Counted from the stretch's first letter, positions 8,186 to 18,500 are shown. The stretch is 64,000 nt of DNA from CAVXYG01 sp963706835 (GCA_963706835.1 CAVPOB010000005.1:1-64000); one strand, 5' to 3'. A program made the numbers and translations. Notes: generated by a model from the sequence alone, not told the origin.

Positions 8186-9544
8186 CTACCGCGCCGCCAG
8201 CACTCGCACCGCGAATCTCGCGGACGGCCCGGGGGTCGGTGCGGTCTTGGTAGGCAGCCGGTAGCCGGGGTGCGGCAGGGCCAGTGTCCGCGTGTGGAAC
8301 AGCGTCGCGATCGTCAGGGCCATCTGGACCTCGGCGAGGGTCTTGCCCAGGCAGAGGTGCGGGCCACGGCCGAAGGGCGAGTAGGCGCCCTCAGCGAGGT
8401 GCTCCGCGCGCGGTTTCGCGTAGCGGTCGATGTCGAAGCGCTCCGGCTCCGGATAGAACTCGGCCATGAAGTGGGGGACGCTGGTGGCCACGTACACCGG
8501 TTCGTCGGCGGCGATGCGGTGGCCTTCGAACGTGAAGTCTCGAGTTGCGGTGCGCATCTGAGCCACCGCGATCGGGTAGAGCCGCATCGCCTCCTGGATC
8601 GCTCCGTTGATAGCCGGCGCGGCCTTGGTCAGGGACCGTTCGTCGATCCCTTGGGCGAAGACGGCATCGGACTCCGCGACAACACGACGCGCAACGTCGG
8701 GGTGTTGTAGCAACGCGTACACCGTGGCGGCAAGGGTGTTGGCCACGGTGTCCAGTCCCGCGATATAGGGGCCGGTGAGCGAGAGCACTAGGTCGCTGTC
8801 GGGGATCAGGTCGGGGCGCTGCGCGTTGGCCGTCATGATGTCGTCGATCAACGAACTGCCGCTTGCGGGCGAATCGCCCGATCGCCAATCGCGGGCCATC
8901 CCCGCGCCGAGCTCGGCGACCCGTCGCTTGGCCCGCACGTAGCGGGGGTCGTGCAAGAGGATCCTGGGCCGCTGCTTGGTGACCAGCACGTTCAAGATCG
9001 TCGCGATGACCCGACGGATGTCGGCGACGTACTCCGTGGGAGCGGCACCGGTCAGCAGGTCGCCGAGCTGCTCGACGACGAGCATCTGCAAGGCCGGTAG
9101 GACGCGGACTCTGGTTCCCGGGCGCCAGTCGCGCTCCAGGGCATGCGTGGTGACGGCGACAACCTCGTCGTAGCGCCCATCGATCGCGGCCCGGGAATAG
9201 CCGCGACGCATGATCTTGCGCAGTTCCCGATGGGTGGCACCGTCCTCCCCGCCGATGGTTCTGGTGGCGCCGTACTCCTGGACAAGCCCCTCCCAGAACT
9301 CCTTGGACCGCAGGCACTCCCGGCCCTCCGCGCTGCCCAGGAACAGGGCCGCCTCGGGGCCTGCGAGCACCGTCTGCTCCCGGCCGAACACGCGTACCCG
9401 GAAGGCCGGTCCGTACTTGCGGTAGCAGCGCACGAAGAAGCGGGCGGGGTCGCGGGCCATCTCGACGGTGTTGCCGATCAGCGGCGGGGCCTCGACGAGC
9501 GGGGGTCGCGTTGTCGTGTCGTGTGTTGCCGGTCCAGTGGTCAC
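8186..9544 (-). CDS. Cytochrome P450
   Basis: A 452-residue soluble P450 monooxygenase. The I-helix oxygen-binding motif is visible as IAGLDTVANT, the K-helix ExxR as EAMR, and the heme loop as FGRGPHLCLG with Cys398 as the thiolate ligand. The N-terminus has a proline-rich lead (PPLIGNTVEMARDP) and no membrane anchor, as usual in bacteria. The CYP51/CYP2-like layout suggests a lipophilic substrate, but none can be named. No ferredoxin or reductase gene is adjacent, so electrons must come from elsewhere. The start is a GTG five bases after a GGAGG site. Confidence 0.92.
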   Translation of the reverse strand: MTTGPATHDTTTRPPLVEAPPLIGNTVEMARDPARFFVRCYRKYGPAFRVRVFGREQTVLAGPEAALFLGSAEGRECLRSKEFWEGLVQEYGATRTIGGEDGATHRELRKIMRRGYSRAAIDGRYDEVVAVTTHALERDWRPGTRVRVLPALQMLVVEQLGDLLTGAAPTEYVADIRRVIATILNVLVTKQRPRILLHDPRYVRAKRRVAELGAGMARDWRSGDSPASGSSLIDDIMTANAQRPDLIPDSDLVLSLTGPYIAGLDTVANTLAATVYALLQHPDVARRVVAESDAVFAQGIDERSLTKAAPAINGAIQEAMRLYPIAVAQMRTATRDFTFEGHRIAADEPVYVATSVPHFMAEFYPEPERFDIDRYAKPRAEHLAEGAYSPFGRGPHLCLGKTLAEVQMALTIATLFHTRTLALPHPGYRLPTKTAPTPGPSARFAVRVLAAR

Positions 9545-9807
9545 GGTGCCTCCATCCGCAACCCTATGCGGCGGGGAAACGCCGACAAGGGCCCATGGCC
9601 CTGTCAGCCATGACGGTGGGTTCGGCTCGTCCGCGAATCCTGGCGTGGCGGCCCGTCAGGGTGTCTGGCGGTGCACTGCTGAGGTGATGAACGCCACGCG
9701 GAGCCGATGACCTTCGCCACCGGCGCGCGACGCCTGCCGTGCCCAGGGTGGAGGGGGAGGTTCGGGGCCAATCGAACCGATGGCGTCCTAGCGGGAGGGA
9801 GTGCAGC

Positions 9808-10650
9808 ATGTTCCGCACGGTCGTTACAGGGATGGTCGCGGCCACTGTCGGGATCATGGGCATCGGCGGGTGTGCCGACCCCCGCCCCGCCGACCCTGCG
9901 GCGACCACGCCCAGCCCCAGTGCGTCGTCGTCACCGACTGATGGCCCGGTCAGCACGACGACAGCTGCGCAGGAGGCGATCGGTGCCTTCGTGTCCGCGG
10001 CGCAGATCCTGGACGCCGACATCGCGCAGACCGGTCTCCTGCTCAATGGCCTGTTCGTGACCGACGGTGTGCGCTACGTCGATTCGGTGACGGTGGCGGC
10101 GATGGCGACCCTGGAGCGAGTCAAGGACGCCGCCACACTCATCCCCGCGGGGCTTGCCGATGAGGTGAGGGTGGCGGCGCTGCAGGTGTAATACGACCTG
10201 CTCCACCGGGCCTACACGCTCAGTTACGTCCCAGGGTTCATCTACAGCGGCTTGACTGCACTCGAGCACCCCTCACAGGTGTTGGCGCCAGCGCAGGATG
10301 AGCAGGAGTTGGCCGACTTGGCGCGCTCGCTCCTGGCTCTCGGCGGCATGTCGAAGGCGCGCTTCGCCGACGACCTCGCTGCGCTGCAGGATCTGGCCGC
10401 TGGATCCGGGCAACCCGCGACGCCGGTCCCGCCGCCATCGCCGGTGGCCGGTCTGCTCGCGTTCGAGATCGCGAGCCTGGAGATCGGCATCCAAGGCTGC
10501 AATCCGCCGCCCTACGCCCCGATCCCGGTCACCTCGATGGACGCGGAATGGCGTTCGGTCGAGATCGGTCCGATCGAGGTGGGCAGCACAGCGGTTCAGG
10601 CGTACTTCGACCCGCTGGACGGTTGGCAGATCAGGTTTCCGTACTGCTGA
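9808..10650 (+). pseudogene. Lipoprotein gene interrupted by an in-frame TAA
   Basis: The reading frame starting at ATG 9808 (after GGAGGGAG) encodes a lipoprotein signal (hydrophobic core, then GIGGC with Cys22) and a Ser/Thr/Pro linker, then a helical domain. At 10189-10191 a TAA interrupts it after 127 residues. The same frame then continues for 153 codons of well-composed protein (YDLLHRAYTLSYVPGFIYSG and on) to the stop at 10648-10650. The composition before and after the stop is continuous, so this looks like one 280-codon gene with a nonsense substitution or a base-call error, rather than two genes. Function is unknown. Intact, it would be an exported lipoprotein. Confidence 0.6.
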
Positions 10651-10710
10651 GCCTCGGGCGGCCCTCCGACAGCATCGCCGGGGTCGTGGTGTCGCTTCGT
10701 GGAGCGCGTC

Positions 10711-10716
10711 TAGGCT
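10711..10716 (+). promoter_or_regulatory. -10 element of a leaderless promoter for ptpA
   Basis: TAGGCT lies 6 nt before the ATG at 10723, so transcription would start at or next to the start codon. No ribosome-binding site is present in the gap, which fits a leaderless mRNA. The same spacing recurs at several other genes in the window. Confidence 0.55.
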
Positions 10717-10722
10717 CGTCGT

Positions 10723-11250
10723 ATGAGCGAAGCGCTCGAACGTGGCGGACCCGGGGGCACGGTCGCCTTCCGCATCATGACGGTGTGTCTGGGCAACATC
10801 TGTCGTTCGCCGATCGCAGAGTCGGTGCTGCGGGCGAAAGTCGCCGAGTCGGGGCTGGCGGAGCAGGTGTCGGTGGAGTCCTCGGGCACTGCCGGCTGGC
10901 ACTCCGGCAGCGACGCGGACCCGCGGGCCCGCGCGACGCTGGAGCAGCACGGGTATCCGCTGCGGCACAGCGCCCGGCAGTTCCGGCGCTCCTGGTTCGA
11001 GGCGATGGACCTGATCCTGGCGATGGATCGGTCCAACTACGACGACCTGACCGAGATGGCGGCCCGTGCCGGGGTCCGCGCCAGCCACGTGCGGCTGCTG
11101 CGCTCCTTCGACCCCGCCGCACCCGAGGATGAGGTGCCGGATCCGTACTATGGCGGTCCGGAGGGTTTCGTCGCTGTGCTGCGCATGGTGGAGGCCGCCT
11201 CGGACGGCGTGGTCGCGCACGTTCGGGAACAGTTGCGCACCCGGCCATGA
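10723..11250 (+). CDS. ptpA: Low-molecular-weight protein-tyrosine phosphatase
   Basis: A 175-residue LMW phosphatase. The phosphate-binding loop C22-L-G-N-I-C-R28 matches CX5R with nucleophile Cys22, and the general acid lies in DPYYGG near residue 143. It hydrolyses phosphotyrosine in the family, but its stop overlaps the start of a fructosamine-kinase gene by 4 bp. Reports on bacterial fructosamine-kinase homologues describe the same gene pair in distant genomes and link the phosphatase to removing the 5-phosphate of sugar adducts on amines. A role in protein deglycation is therefore a reasonable inference, besides tyrosine dephosphorylation. Transcription is probably leaderless. Confidence 0.92.
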   Translation: MSEALERGGPGGTVAFRIMTVCLGNICRSPIAESVLRAKVAESGLAEQVSVESSGTAGWHSGSDADPRARATLEQHGYPLRHSARQFRRSWFEAMDLILAMDRSNYDDLTEMAARAGVRASHVRLLRSFDPAAPEDEVPDPYYGGPEGFVAVLRMVEAASDGVVAHVREQLRTRP

Positions 11251-12119
11251 GGGACCGGATCGCCCAGGCAGCCGGTGTCCCCCGGGAACGCATCATGGCC
11301 TTGCGGCCTATGGGGGGCGGCAGCATCTGCGACGCCTACCGCGTCGACTTGGACGACGGGTCCCGCCTGTTCGCCAAGATCGCCCCGAACGGCGACACCG
11401 ACATGCTGCTCGCCGAGGTTGCCGGGCTGCGCTGGATGGCTGAGGCATCCGCGCCGGTGCCAGCCGTACTCGGCATCGACCATGATGTGCTCATCCTGAG
11501 CTACCACGGGCAGGGTGCCCCGAGTTCCGCCTCCGCTCGGCGCTTGGGGCGGCATCTGGCGATCCTGCACGCCGCCGGCGCGGACGCCTTCGGCAGTCCG
11601 CCGCCGGGGGCGCCATCGGTGGGGCGCATCGGGTCGGCGCCGCTGCCCTACGGCCACCACGACGATTGGGCGGCGTTCTACGCCGAGCGGCGTCTCCTGC
11701 CCCATCTCCGTGCCGCGGCAGCTCGTGGGCATCTCGGCGAGGCCGATGCGGAGTCGCTGCGCCGCTTGTGCGATGTGCTGCCTCTGTTGGCCGGGCCGGA
11801 GGTTCCCATGGCGCGGCTGCACGGCGACCTGTGGTCCGGGAATGTGCTGTGGACGGCCGACGGGGCGCCGATGCTCATCGACCCGGCGGCCCACGGCGGC
11901 CACCCCGAGACCGACCTGGCGATGCTGGCGCTGTTCGGCGCCCCGCATCTGGAGCACATCATCACCGGGTACGAGACCGTTGCCCGCCTGCCCGACGGAT
12001 GGCGCGACCGCGTGGGCCTGCACCAGCTCCATCCGCTGCTCGTGCACGCGGAGTTGTTCGGCGGGGGCTATGGTCCCCGGGCCGGCGCCATCGCGCGCCA
12101 CTGCCTTGCGATGGCTTGA
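11247..12119 (+). CDS. Fructosamine/ribulosamine 3-kinase family protein
   Basis: A 290-residue kinase of the APH-like fold. Its catalytic loop is LHGDLWSGN (His192, Asp194) and its metal-binding motif is LIDPAAHGGHPETDLAM. The N-terminal GGGSICDAYRV is the nucleotide loop. Family members phosphorylate C3 of ketoamines formed when sugars attach to lysines, and the product then falls apart, freeing the amine. The ATG overlaps the ptpA stop (ATGA), giving strict translational coupling. A truncated copy of this gene lies near 29.9-30.1 kb. The gene is followed by the first of the dyad repeat arrays. Confidence 0.88.
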   Translation: MRDRIAQAAGVPRERIMALRPMGGGSICDAYRVDLDDGSRLFAKIAPNGDTDMLLAEVAGLRWMAEASAPVPAVLGIDHDVLILSYHGQGAPSSASARRLGRHLAILHAAGADAFGSPPPGAPSVGRIGSAPLPYGHHDDWAAFYAERRLLPHLRAAAARGHLGEADAESLRRLCDVLPLLAGPEVPMARLHGDLWSGNVLWTADGAPMLIDPAAHGGHPETDLAMLALFGAPHLEHIITGYETVARLPDGWRDRVGLHQLHPLLVHAELFGGGYGPRAGAIARHCLAMA

Positions 12120-12282
12120 TCGCTTCGCTGGAGCGCGAGGGCGGGCGGGACGGCTGCGCTGCGAAGAGGACCGTGCGCGGGCGTGCCCGGGCAGTCGGCG
12201 CCGGGTTCCGTGCCGATTGGCTGCCCCTGGCGATGTCGCGGCGCTGATGCTGGACGCACCTGGCCCGTGCGGCCGACAAGTC

Positions 12283-12507
12283 TGCACCCGCGGTGGGGGT
12301 TTGCACCCGCGGTGGGGGCTGAAGAGGCGGCTGGTGGCGCAGGTGTGCACCCGGTATGGGGGTTTGCACCCGGCGCGGGGGCTCCGGGCTCGAAATTCGG
12401 CCGTTCTCCCCCCGCTACGGGTGCAAAGCCCCGCTACGGGTGCAGTGACGCCCTCCGAAAGGGACGATTCACCCCCGCTACGGGTGCAGACCCCCACCGC
12501 GGGTGCA
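12283..12507. repeat. Dyad-symmetric array of TGCACCCG-N4-GGGGG units (locus 1)
   Basis: Four forward units, TGCACCCG-N4-GGGGG, occur as two pairs, each pair joined by TT. Then come four inverted units (CCCC(C)-N4-CGGGTGCA), also in two pairs. The N4 core varies (CGGT, GTAT, GCGC, CTAC) while the flanks are constant. The array lies between the convergent fructosamine-kinase and acetyltransferase genes. The left and right halves can pair over most of their length. The rest of 12120-12719 holds no supported gene. Confidence 0.85.
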
Positions 12508-12719
12508 GAGTCCCCGTTGCGGCTACCGGCAGATCCTCGCCAGCGCTGCTGAGACGCCCTATGACGCCATCAGCTCCGTCCTGCCCGTCAAAGCGGCGAT
12601 GCGTGCAGACCTCAGCGCCACACCGAGTTCGGCCCAGCCCCTGCGACCATCAGCGCCGCAGCCGACAACGACTGCGTGCCAGCGCACCGGCTGCCGACCC
12701 AACGCCCCTCGAGGGCCCC

Positions 12720-13337
12720 TCAACGCGCCGGCCGGATCATGCGCCAGGTGCTGGCGCCGATCGCATCATCATCCGCGCGTGTGGAGCCGGCCACCTCGAA
12801 CCCCATCTTGGCGTAGAGCCGGACATTCGCCTCGGAGTTCGTCAGCAGGTACGTCGGGACCCTGTCGCGGTCGGCGCGGTCCAGGCCGTACAGCGCCAGG
12901 GCAGCCCCGAGCCCGAACTGCTGGTACGCCGGCTCCACACCGAGCATGACGAGGAACCAGTGCGCCCGGGGGAGCAGCGCCTGCCGCTGCCGCTCCTCGC
13001 GTGAGAACCAGCCGAGACTGCGCCGGGCATCGGCGCCCATGGCGCGCAGCATTGCCGCGGTGTCCGAGGCGGCGCGCAGGCCCAGCCACCACGGGAACCT
13101 GTGGCCGGGCGGCTGCCAGATACCCACCCCGCGCCGGGATCGCGTCGTCTCCACGATCGCCCCACCGGCCACGTGGGAGCGCACCGTCCATCGGCAGGAC
13201 GCGGTCACCTGGCGAGGCCTCCGCAACGGGTCCGGAAACAGGGCCAGGAACAGGGCATCGTCGGCGAAGGCGCTTGCCAGCACAGCAGCCGCCCGATCGA
13301 CGACTGCGGGGGTGACCCGCTCGATGCCCACGGCCAT
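12720..13337 (-). CDS. GNAT family N-acetyltransferase
   Basis: A 205-residue acetyltransferase from the ATG at 13337 (a further ATG at 13358 would add 7 residues). The acetyl-CoA-binding region is seen as V-E-P-A-Y-Q-Q-F-G-L-G-A-A-L, a variant of the Q/RxxGxG/A loop, and the C-terminal motif B as S-E-A-N-V-R-L-Y-A-K-M-G-F-E. The N-terminal half contains the aromatic FPWWLGLRAA typical of the puromycin-acetyltransferase-like subgroup. The acceptor substrate is unknown. It is the first gene after the repeat array and faces the ABC operon on the same strand, separated by 120 bp. Confidence 0.8.
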   Translation of the reverse strand: MAVGIERVTPAVVDRAAAVLASAFADDALFLALFPDPLRRPRQVTASCRWTVRSHVAGGAIVETTRSRRGVGIWQPPGHRFPWWLGLRAASDTAAMLRAMGADARRSLGWFSREERQRQALLPRAHWFLVMLGVEPAYQQFGLGAALALYGLDRADRDRVPTYLLTNSEANVRLYAKMGFEVAGSTRADDDAIGASTWRMIRPAR

Positions 13338-13457
13338 GCCCCCATGCTGGAACAGCACCAGCGGCGCTGGGAACGGCCAGGCGTCCGAGGTTTGGCGCTC
13401 GGGTCAGGCGCGAGCAAAGCTCAGCGCACCCACGCATCGCCCGGACCGCGGACGGCG

Positions 13458-14213
13458 CTACAACTCGCGGCGTGCGGCCCCGGCAGCGCCCAGCCACACC
13501 AGCCCGGCAGATGCGATCACCGTGACGATGGAAGCGCCGACGTAATCGCTGGCCGACGCGCCGGCCGCCAGCTCCGCCAATGCGCCGGCCAGGGAGCTGG
13601 GCGCCCATCGCCCAATCGCGTCGGCCACCCCGAGCAACGGCATCACCAGCAGGATCACCACCGACACCAGCACCGTGCCCAGGACGTTCTTGGCCCACCC
13701 GGCGACTGCCGCTACCAGGGCCACTACGAAGACCAGGAACAGCATGCCGAAGCCGATCCCGGCCAGGACCGGGCCGGCCGGCAACGGGCCGATGAGCGCC
13801 CACGTCTCATACCACGCCGCCAGGGAGCCCAGCACGAAGGCCACTATCGCGGCAATGGCGACCACCACCAGCCGCGGCGCGATGATGGCAGCGACGCGGG
13901 GCACTCTGGTGCGCAGGAAGACGCCCATCTCGGGGATCGCGTCGAAGGCCAGCGATCCCGCGGCGACGACGACGGCCACGAGCGTGCCGATCTGGGAGGC
14001 GTTGGACACGTACTGCGCCATCCCATCGGCCGGCACCGGGTCCGGCAGCACAATCGTTGCGCCTTCGAGATCCCCGCCGGCGAGGTCGAGGATGTCCGAG
14101 AGGTACCGAGCCGTCAGGGGGCCGATCAGCCCGAAGAAGATGTAGACCCCGAGCAGGGCCACGATGCGGCGGGTCCGGACCAGCCGGAGCACCTCCAAGC
14201 GCCACAGCGTCAT
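13458..14213 (-). CDS. ABC-2 type transporter permease
   Basis: A 251-residue polytopic membrane protein with about six hydrophobic helices. It starts with a short basic cytoplasmic segment (LEVLRLVRTRRIVALLGVYIF) typical of ABC-2 permeases. A large extracytoplasmic loop near residues 40-70 (GGDLEGATIVLPDP) precedes the second helix. It ends the operon with the ATPase (its ATG overlaps the ATPase stop) and the small PLDc_N protein. The substrate is not predictable. Such pairs export peptides, lipids or antibiotics. Confidence 0.85.
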   Translation of the reverse strand: MTLWRLEVLRLVRTRRIVALLGVYIFFGLIGPLTARYLSDILDLAGGDLEGATIVLPDPVPADGMAQYVSNASQIGTLVAVVVAAGSLAFDAIPEMGVFLRTRVPRVAAIIAPRLVVVAIAAIVAFVLGSLAAWYETWALIGPLPAGPVLAGIGFGMLFLVFVVALVAAVAGWAKNVLGTVLVSVVILLVMPLLGVADAIGRWAPSSLAGALAELAAGASASDYVGASIVTVIASAGLVWLGAAGAARREL

Positions 14214-15088
14214 CGCGTGAGCTCCAGGAATGCCCGTTCCAGGGTGACCTCTTCGGGGTGGAACGAGATCACCGGCACCCCGGCAGCCGCCAGTTCGCCG
14301 GGGAGCAGCGTCTCGGCCGCTTCCAGCGAGGTGACGGAGACTGCGATGCTGCCCTCCGCGAGTCGCTCAACGTCGCGCACCCATTCGAGGTGCTCCAGCG
14401 CCGCGCCAACGCGATCGGCGCCGGCGCGCAGCCGCACGTGGAAACGCGGGATCGCCCGACCCACGAGCAGCGATTCGAGCGGGCCCTGGAACAACAGCCG
14501 TCCGTCGTCGAGGATGCCGACGGTGTCGCACACCTCCTGCACGTCGCCGAGGATGTGGCTGGAGAACAGGACGGTCGCCGAGCCCCGCAGCCGCGAGATC
14601 AGGTCGAGCACCTCGCGCCGGCCCTGCGGATCGAGGGCCGAGGCAGGCTCATCCAGCAGGACCAGCCGAGGCCGTCCGACGATGGTGCAGGCCACGCCGA
14701 GGCGCTGCAGCATGCCGCGCGAATACCCGCCGACACGGCGCTGCCCGGCATCGGCAAGACCGGCGCTGGCCAACACCTCCTCGACGCGCCCGCTGCCAGC
14801 ACCCGGGTCGGTGAGGTGCAGCGCCAGCGACACCACCTCGATGCCGGTGAGCCACGGATCGAACCGCGGGGTGTCGGGCAGGACCGCCACCTCGCGGCGG
14901 CCCACGGCCAGGGTGACGGTGCCGGATGTCGCACGACGCAGCGCGGCCAGGATCCCGAGCAGTGTGGTCTTGCCGGCGCCGTTGGGGCCGACGAGTCCGT
15001 ACACCGACCCCTCGGGGACCACCAGGTCCACACCATCGAGGGCCCGTCGGTCGCCGTACTGCTTCGTGAGGCCAGCCGTCGTGATCAT
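14210..15088 (-). CDS. ABC transporter ATP-binding protein
   Basis: A 292-residue ATPase. Walker A is GPNGAGKTT, the signature motif appears as GGYSRGMLQRLG, Walker B as RLVLLDEPASALDP and the switch His is in SSHILGDVQ. The region after residue 220 is a C-terminal extension seen in drug/peptide-type exporters of the CcmA group. The ATG at 15088 overlaps the stop of the upstream small gene (ATGA), and its own stop region overlaps the start of the permease gene by 4 bp, so the three genes are translationally coupled. A much longer in-frame reading upstream of 15088 is antisense-like and was not used. Confidence 0.92.
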   Translation of the reverse strand: MITTAGLTKQYGDRRALDGVDLVVPEGSVYGLVGPNGAGKTTLLGILAALRRATSGTVTLAVGRREVAVLPDTPRFDPWLTGIEVVSLALHLTDPGAGSGRVEEVLASAGLADAGQRRVGGYSRGMLQRLGVACTIVGRPRLVLLDEPASALDPQGRREVLDLISRLRGSATVLFSSHILGDVQEVCDTVGILDDGRLLFQGPLESLLVGRAIPRFHVRLRAGADRVGAALEHLEWVRDVERLAEGSIAVSVTSLEAAETLLPGELAAAGVPVISFHPEEVTLERAFLELTR

Positions 15089-15282
15089 CGAGTGCTCGCC
15101 GGTTCCCGCCCGATGAGCAGGTACACGATGCCGCCGAGCGGGATCGAGATCACGCAGATGATCGCCCACGCCCACTTTGGGAGGTAGCGCGCGTCGTGAT
15201 GGGCGATGTCGTACAGACAGAAGCCGACGAATGCGACACCGGCGAGGATCAGTGGCGCCACGGCGGCCCAGTTGACCTCCAT
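15085..15282 (-). CDS. Small PLDc_N-type membrane protein
   Basis: A 65-residue protein with two hydrophobic helices separated by a short polar loop (YDIAHHDARYLPKWAWA). The loop pattern, charged then P-K-W-x-W, and the second helix ending IPLGGIVYLLIGRE are the marks of the phospholipase D N-terminal membrane domain (PLDc_N). In actinomycetes such mini-proteins often lead ABC-2 operons as here. It is probably an accessory or assembly factor of the exporter. The start is set by a TACGGT hexamer six bases upstream. Confidence 0.75.
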   Translation of the reverse strand: MEVNWAAVAPLILAGVAFVGFCLYDIAHHDARYLPKWAWAIICVISIPLGGIVYLLIGREPASTR

Positions 15283-15288
15283 GTGCCG

Positions 15289-15294
15289 ACCGTA
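15289..15294 (-). promoter_or_regulatory. -10 element of a leaderless promoter for the ABC export operon
   Basis: On the minus strand TACGGT is followed by six bases and then the ATG at 15282. No ribosome-binding site fits in the gap, so a leaderless transcript is inferred. Confidence 0.45.
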
Positions 15295-15571
15295 GCAGCG
15301 GGGCCACGGGACCTGACTGATGGCGGAGGGGCTCGTGTGCAGTCGGACAAGCGAGGCGGGTGAGGAGGCCGCTGTCCGGTATCGAACGCGGCCTGCGTGA
15401 GACCCGATGGGCCGCATCTGCAGTCTGCGGCCCGGCTCCTGCTGGCACTGCTGCGCACGGGAGTGCGGACCGATCCGATCGCATATCTGTTGCTGGCCCT
15501 CGCCGCCGCCCAATACATTGACGGCCATCCGGAGGCCGTGCCCTGTGGACGACCAGCGATAGGAGGCCGTC

Positions 15572-18500
15572 GTGCCCGAACCCACACGCGCCCAAGGCGG
15601 GCTCGTCGATCTGCAGGGGCGGCGGTTCTACCGAATCTCCAACTACGACGCCATGCCCCCGTTCTTCATGACGATCGCCAGTTCGAGCGATGTCTGGATG
15701 TTCATCTCCAGTACCGGCGGTCTCACGGCGGGGCGGGTCGATCCCGGTCGAGCCCTGTTCCCGTACTACACCGATGACAAGGTGACCGAGAGCGCCGGCC
15801 GCACTGGCGGGCTGACGGTGCTGCGCGTGCACCACGGGGACCGCACGACGATCTGGGAGCCGTTCCGCGAGCAGCGACCCGGAGACCCGCCGGCGCAGCG
15901 TTCCCTGTACAAGGACGCGCTCGGCACGACGTTGGTCATGGAGGAGACGCGAGACGACCTGGGCCTGCGGCTGCGCATCTCATGGCAGACCAGCGCCCGC
16001 TTCGGCGTGGTGCGAGGCTGCGAACTGGAGTCGCTGGGGGAGGAGCCGGTCGATGTGGAGGTGCTCGACGGTTTCGTGAACCTGCTGCCCGCCGGGGTGA
16101 GCGATGCCGTGCAGAACCGGCTGAGCACGCTGCTGAATGCCTACAAGCGAGCAGAGCTCGATCCGGAAACCGGACTCGGTCTGTTCGCGCTCAGTTCCAC
16201 GCTGACCGACCTCGCCGAGCCGAGCGAATCCCTTGCGGCCAATGTGGCCTGGCAGGTGGGGTTGCCGGACGCCATGCACCTGCTGTGCACGCGCCAAGTG
16301 GCCGACTTCGTCGCCGGTCGCACGCCGAGTGCCGAGTCCGATGTGCGCGGTGAGCGCGGCGCGTACCTGGTGATGAGCCGGTTCAGCCTGGCACCGGGCC
16401 AGCCGCACCGGTGGAGCATCGTGGGCGATGTCGACCAGGACGCCGCCGACGTCGTCGCGCTGCGGGAGCGTCTCGCGGATCCGGGCCGGATCGCCGAGGA
16501 GCTGACCGACGACGTTCGCGCCACACGCGAAGGACTCGAGGCCATCATCGCGGCGACGGACGGGATGCAGCTCACCGGGGATGAGTTGGCCACCATGCAT
16601 CACCGGGCCAACGTGCTGTTCAACGACATGCGCGGCGGCATCCCCGCCGACGGCTATCTCCTGGAAGCCAGCGACATCCGCGCGTTCGTCGCGCTGCGGA
16701 GCAAGAAGACGGCCGCGCGGTGCGCCCAGGTGCTGGCCGAACTGCCGGAGCGGCTGACGATCGAGGAGTTGCAGCGCGTCGCCGAGGCCAGCGGTGACGC
16801 CGATCTGTGGCGGGTGGCGATGGAGTACCTGCCGCTGACCTTCAGTCGACGACACGGCGATCCCAGCCGTCCGTGGAACAGGTTCTCCATCGTGCTACGC
16901 GATGAGCACGGTCACCGGCGGCTCGACTACCAGGGCAACTGGCGCGACATCTTCCAGAACTGGGAGGCGCTGGCCTGGTCCTACCCCGAGTTCGTCGAGT
17001 CGATGACGACGGTGTTCCTCGACGCCACCACGGCCGACGGCTACAACCCGTACCGCATCTCGCGTTCCGGCGTGGACTGGGAGGTCCCGGAGCCGGACGA
17101 CCCGTGGTCGAACATCGGGTACTGGAGCGACCACCAGATCATCTACCTGCTGAAACTCCTGGAGACCTCCCACCGGTTCCACCCGGGTCGTCTCGACGCC
17201 CTGCTCAACCGGCGGGTCTTCACCCACGCCGACGTGCCCTACCGGATCGACACCTACGAGGAGACGTTGCGCGATCCGTACGACACGATCACCTTCGACG
17301 CCGGCCATGACGCCGCCATCGCGCGCCGGGTCGTCGACGAGGGCGCGGACGGCCGGCTCCTCCACGACTCCGCCGGCGACCTGGTGCGCGTGACGCTGGC
17401 CGAGAAACTGCTCCTGCTGGCACTGGCCAAGCTGGTGAACCTCGTGCCGGACGGCGGCATCTGGATGAACACGCAGCGGCCGGAGTGGAACGACGCGAAC
17501 AATGCGCTCGTGGGTCGCGGCCTGTCGGTCGTGACACTGGCGTACCTGCGCCGCTACCTGGTCTTCGTCCGAGAACTGCTGTCGGCCGATGTCGAGCTCT
17601 CCGTGGAGCTTGCCGACCTCGCCGCAGACGTGAGCGGTGTGCTGGCCGGCTACGCCGACCGCCTCGACGGCGGGTTCAGCGACCGGGATCGACGCGCCCT
17701 GATGGACGAGCTGGGCGGCGCCGGCACCCGGTTCCGCGAGCGCATCTACGCCGGGCTCGATCAGAGCCGCCGAGAAGTGTCGGCGCAGCAGGTGGCCGAG
17801 CTGCTCGACCTCGCGCAGCGCTACGTCGAGGCCAGCCTCGAGCGCAACTGGCGCAGCGATGGGCTCGTGCACTCCTACAACGTGATGGATATCGGCCGCG
17901 ACACCGCATCGGTGCGCAGGCTGGCGCCCATGCTGGAGGGGCAGGTGGCGGCGCTGTCCTCGGGATTGCTGAGCCCGCAGCGGTCGGTGGAACTGCTCGC
18001 CGCACTGCGATCGAGCGCGCTGTACCGGGCCGACCAGCACAGCTACATCCTCTACCCGGACAAGGATCTGCCCGGCTTCCTGCAGCGCAACCGCTTCAGC
18101 CAGGAGCGGGGCAGCAGGTGCCCGCTGGTCGGCGCCCTGGTCGCGGCCGGCAACCGGAGCCTGGTGATCCAGGATGTGCACGGCGACCTGCACTTCGCCG
18201 CGCACATCCGCAACGCCGGCACGGTGTCCGGCGAACTCGACCGACTGAGCGAGGACCCGCAATGGAGCCCTCTGGTGGCCGCGGACCGCGACTGCGTCCT
18301 GCAGCTCTTCGAGGAGGTGTTCCAGCACGCCGAGTTCACCGGCCGCTCCGGGACCTTCTTCGCCTACGAGGGCCTCGGGAGCATCTACTGGCACATGGTG
18401 TCGAAACTGCTCCTGGCGGTGCAGGAAACCCTCGACCGGGCCGTCGTCGAGGCAGCCGATGACGCCACGGTGCGCGCGCTGGCGGCCCGCTATGAGGAGG

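Noticed and set aside
12283..12507. CRISPR array
   Set aside because: Units are only 17 bp with 4-base variable cores, directly adjacent or paired, and occur in both orientations. There are no spacers of typical length and no cas genes.
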